Source: [Clostridium] clostridioforme AGR2157 (GTDB lineage: Bacteria > Bacillota > Clostridia > Lachnospirales > Lachnospiraceae). Taken from it: DNA of 45,489 nt. Under the pieces are notes generated by a model that saw nothing but the letters and a program-made list of their open reading frames with translations, was not told the origin of the DNA and did no database searches. This document shows positions 43,796 through 45,489 of this stretch, piece after piece (positions within the stretch are counted from its first letter, which is position 1; the number at the start of each line of letters is the position of its first letter). A program made the translations under genes and the position numbers. Where the stretch lies: contig NZ_AUJR01000040.1 in the NCBI RefSeq assembly GCF_000424325.1, positions 1 to 45,489 on the forward strand, written 5' to 3'.

Positions 43796-44827
43796 ATGTT
43801 AAAGAAGAAATATGAGGATTTATTGAATTTTATGGAACCATTTTTTTCTCAGGAAGGATACCAAAAACAACGAAAAAAGGGAGAGTATTGTAGACATGTA
43901 GCAAATAAAATCATTAAGATAAAAATTGTTCTTGGTGCAACTATGAGAGGAGGTACGCTAGGAGAAGTCAGAGTTTTTGTAGCTCTCGAATATCCCGAAA
44001 TAGAAAAGCTGGTTTCAGCACTTAAACAAGAACCATATAAGAATGGAAGTAATATTTTTTGCCAGGATATAGATTTATTTTGCGGTGAAAATTCGTATCA
44101 TGCTTTCAATTTTTTTGATGATAGTAACATGGAATATATAGGTAACGTAATAAAAGAAATATTATTTAGGAATATATTCTTAAAAATAAGTAAATATGAA
44201 GATGATAAATATATTATTAAAAAGTTCGAGTGCGAAGATACATCTTGGAGAAAAAATTATTTTTCCGGAGGTCATGCTGATATTAATTTCTATCTAAGGT
44301 GGATATCATTATGTGTGATAAATGGATATATTCGAGAAACTTTGAAAATTCTAGAAAACATTCCTACCTTTTATGACTTGGACAAGGATGTGCAAAATGT
44401 AAAGAAAAACTTAGAATATCTTTGCAGGGATAAAAAACAAAGTAATTCTTTTTATTTATTAATCAATAATAAAATTAGAATAAATCCTACGATGGAGAAA
44501 ATTAAAAAAAATATATTGATGTTGGATGGATTGAATGTATATTATCTCATTTTAGAAAATACCTCAAATGGATATTTACAAATTGCAGGGGGACCAGGAG
44601 AGTTTGTAGTTGAAATTAGAATATATGATGATACTGGGGATAATCATTATCGGGCAGAAAAATATGATTATGACGATAGAATGAAAAAGATTTTATATGG
44701 ATCGAATTATATGGAGTTACAAGTACGTCAGGTTTTATCTATATATCAGGTTTTTGAAATTGTTGACAAATATATATTAAATCAAGAGTTGCATGAAAGT
44801 TATAATTGGATAAAGCTGAATTTATAA
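43796..44827 (+). CDS. Putative immunity protein for the Rhs nuclease
   Basis: A 343-residue soluble, acidic protein. The first 130 residues (KKYEDLLNFMEPFFSQEGYQ; VFVALEYPEIEKLVSALKQE) recall the DUF4304 group of small proteins, some of which occur beside toxins; the rest is unrecognised. It is the first gene after the toxin tip, as expected of a cognate immunity gene. It is markedly AT-rich compared with the Rhs core, a usual sign of horizontally exchanged tip cassettes. A short GAGGA precedes the ATG. The role is inferred from position. Confidence 0.55.
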   Translation: MLKKKYEDLLNFMEPFFSQEGYQKQRKKGEYCRHVANKIIKIKIVLGATMRGGTLGEVRVFVALEYPEIEKLVSALKQEPYKNGSNIFCQDIDLFCGENSYHAFNFFDDSNMEYIGNVIKEILFRNIFLKISKYEDDKYIIKKFECEDTSWRKNYFSGGHADINFYLRWISLCVINGYIRETLKILENIPTFYDLDKDVQNVKKNLEYLCRDKKQSNSFYLLINNKIRINPTMEKIKKNILMLDGLNVYYLILENTSNGYLQIAGGPGEFVVEIRIYDDTGDNHYRAEKYDYDDRMKKILYGSNYMELQVRQVLSIYQVFEIVDKYILNQELHESYNWIKLNL

Positions 44828-44885
44828 ACAATCTCTATCAGACGTGAATACAATGCTTTATGCTGTCTGCTTTTGAAATGAATTG

Positions 44886-45139
44886 AAGATAATCACAATG
44901 GTATTGACCGTTCCGTTAGGGTGAGTTATGACCATGCGGGGAACATCACGAAGCTGGCCCGCCAGGGCAGGAATGGGCAGCTATGGGAAATCAGCTATGA
45001 TTATGATTTAAAAGACAGGGTTATCCATGCCAACGATTATTTGGGTCCGGTGTTCCAGTACGAATATGATAAAAATGACCGCCTCCTAAAGGAAACATTA
45101 TCCGGAACAGAGTTAAAACGGTTCTACACCTATTCCTAT
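44886..45139 (+). repeat. Displaced rhs core fragment (direct repeat of 41028-41281)
   Basis: About 250 bases are nearly identical to the rhs core 3858 bases upstream and still encode YD-repeat sequence (SYDHAGNITKLARQGRNGQL). The copy has a few substitutions, no start of its own and ends abruptly where the insertion sequence begins. Such orphan core segments with downstream tips are typical of rhs loci. Confidence 0.85.
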
Positions 45140-45140
45140 C

Positions 45141-45228
45141 TGTTTTTTGTCAAGCACTTTTCCCTAAAAAAAGCGTCAGAATTCCCTTTTTTCAGCAAGG
45201 GAATTTCCCTGCTTTCGGCGGGCATTGA
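45141..45228 (-). mobile_element. IS21-type element end, downstream of istB
   Basis: The rhs homology stops at 45139 and is followed by TGTTTTTTGTCAAG at 45141, a plausible IS terminus. Between there and the istB stop, GAATTCCC and GGGAATTTC flank a loop (about 45179-45209) and could form the terminator of istB. The far end lies outside the window. Confidence 0.5.
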
Positions 45229-45489
45229 TTATGCGTCCCGGCGCATGAGGGCATGTTCCATCCGGTAGCTCTTTCCTTCAAATATCAGGAGATGTCCATG
45301 ATGGACAAGGCGGTCGATCATGGCTGCGGCCATCTGGTCATCCGTAAAGATACCGCCCCATTTCGAGAACTCCAGATTTGTGGTAAGAATCAAGCTTTTA
45401 CTTTCGTAACTGTCGGATATAACCCTGAATAGCAGCTGTGAACCATCCTTATCAACTGGAACATAGCCCCATTCGTCAAGGATGAGCAG
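45229..45489 (-). CDS. istB: IstB-like ATPase of an IS21-type element (partial)
   Basis: The C-terminal 86 residues, on the minus strand, running off the right edge. LLILDEWGYVPVDKDGSQLL contains the Walker B Asp-Glu typical of IstB (LLILDEhGY), and SLILTTNLEFSKWGGIFTDD with AAAMIDRLVHHGHLLIFEG is the sensor and C-terminal region (TTNxxFxxWxxxF, DRLxHH). It ends at TAA at 45229. IstB is the helper ATPase that works with the IstA transposase, which should lie beyond the window. The element inserted next to, and cut off, the displaced rhs fragment. Confidence 0.9.
   Translation of the reverse strand: MLILDEWGYVPVDKDGSQLLFRVISDSYESKSLILTTNLEFSKWGGIFTDDQMAAAMIDRLVHHGHLLIFEGKSYRMEHALMRRDA

Overview
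The window looks like a chromosomal accessory region of an anaerobic gut-type Firmicute, most likely Lachnospiraceae/Clostridia. The grounds are AGGAGG-type ribosome binding sites, moderate to low GC, an AgrB/AgrD pair of the clostridial kind, a YesM/YesN two-component pair, and IS91-, IS110- and IS21-type elements. The species cannot be read from the sequence.

Layout. (1) 1-5.3 kb is a gene graveyard. It holds two IS91-type transposase fragments joined head to head through a near-perfect palindrome, an intact TetR regulator, a truncated IS110 transposase running into a SAM methyltransferase, a frameshifted and internally deleted response-regulator output domain, an HTH remnant and a broken MATE exporter. 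(2) 5.4-14.2 kb is a carbohydrate locus: sensor kinase, AraC-type response regulator, sugar-binding lipoprotein, two ABC permeases and a GH31 alpha-glycosidase, with a transcription terminator between binding protein and permeases. (3) 14.4-14.8 kb is an XRE regulator followed by a strong terminator. (4) 15.0-43.7 kb is one long co-directional cluster, and the most interesting part. It begins with AgrD (49 aa, absent from a simple long-ORF view) and AgrB, whose end overlaps a secreted VWA-domain protein. Then follow a sheath-like protein, two paralogous Hcp-like tube proteins interleaved with two tiny membrane proteins, a J-domain protein, two FHA proteins, two PP2C-like proteins, an Hsp70-like ATPase, four unrecognised proteins of probable baseplate type, two VgrG-like spikes, a pentapeptide-repeat protein, an adaptor-like protein, a DUF4280 PAAR-like tip, and a 2418-residue VgrG-Rhs-nuclease fusion. 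(5) 43.8-45.5 kb has a probable immunity gene, a displaced rhs fragment about 250 bp long, and the end of an IS21-type element with a partial istB on the minus strand.

How it may work together. The 15-43.7 kb cluster reads as a type VI-like contractile injection system in a Gram-positive bacterium. The sheath and Hcp-like tubes would carry VgrG spikes and a PAAR-like tip, and the Rhs protein would deliver a C-terminal PD-(D/E)XK-type nuclease neutralised by the downstream gene. FHA and PP2C-like proteins suggest phospho-control, but both PP2C-like proteins lack the aspartate of the usual SDG motif. A J-protein and an Hsp70-like ATPase are present, while ClpV and the TssJLM membrane complex are not seen. 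The AgrBD pair at the head suggests a link to cell density. Family assignments come from reading motifs by eye; none was confirmed by a database search.
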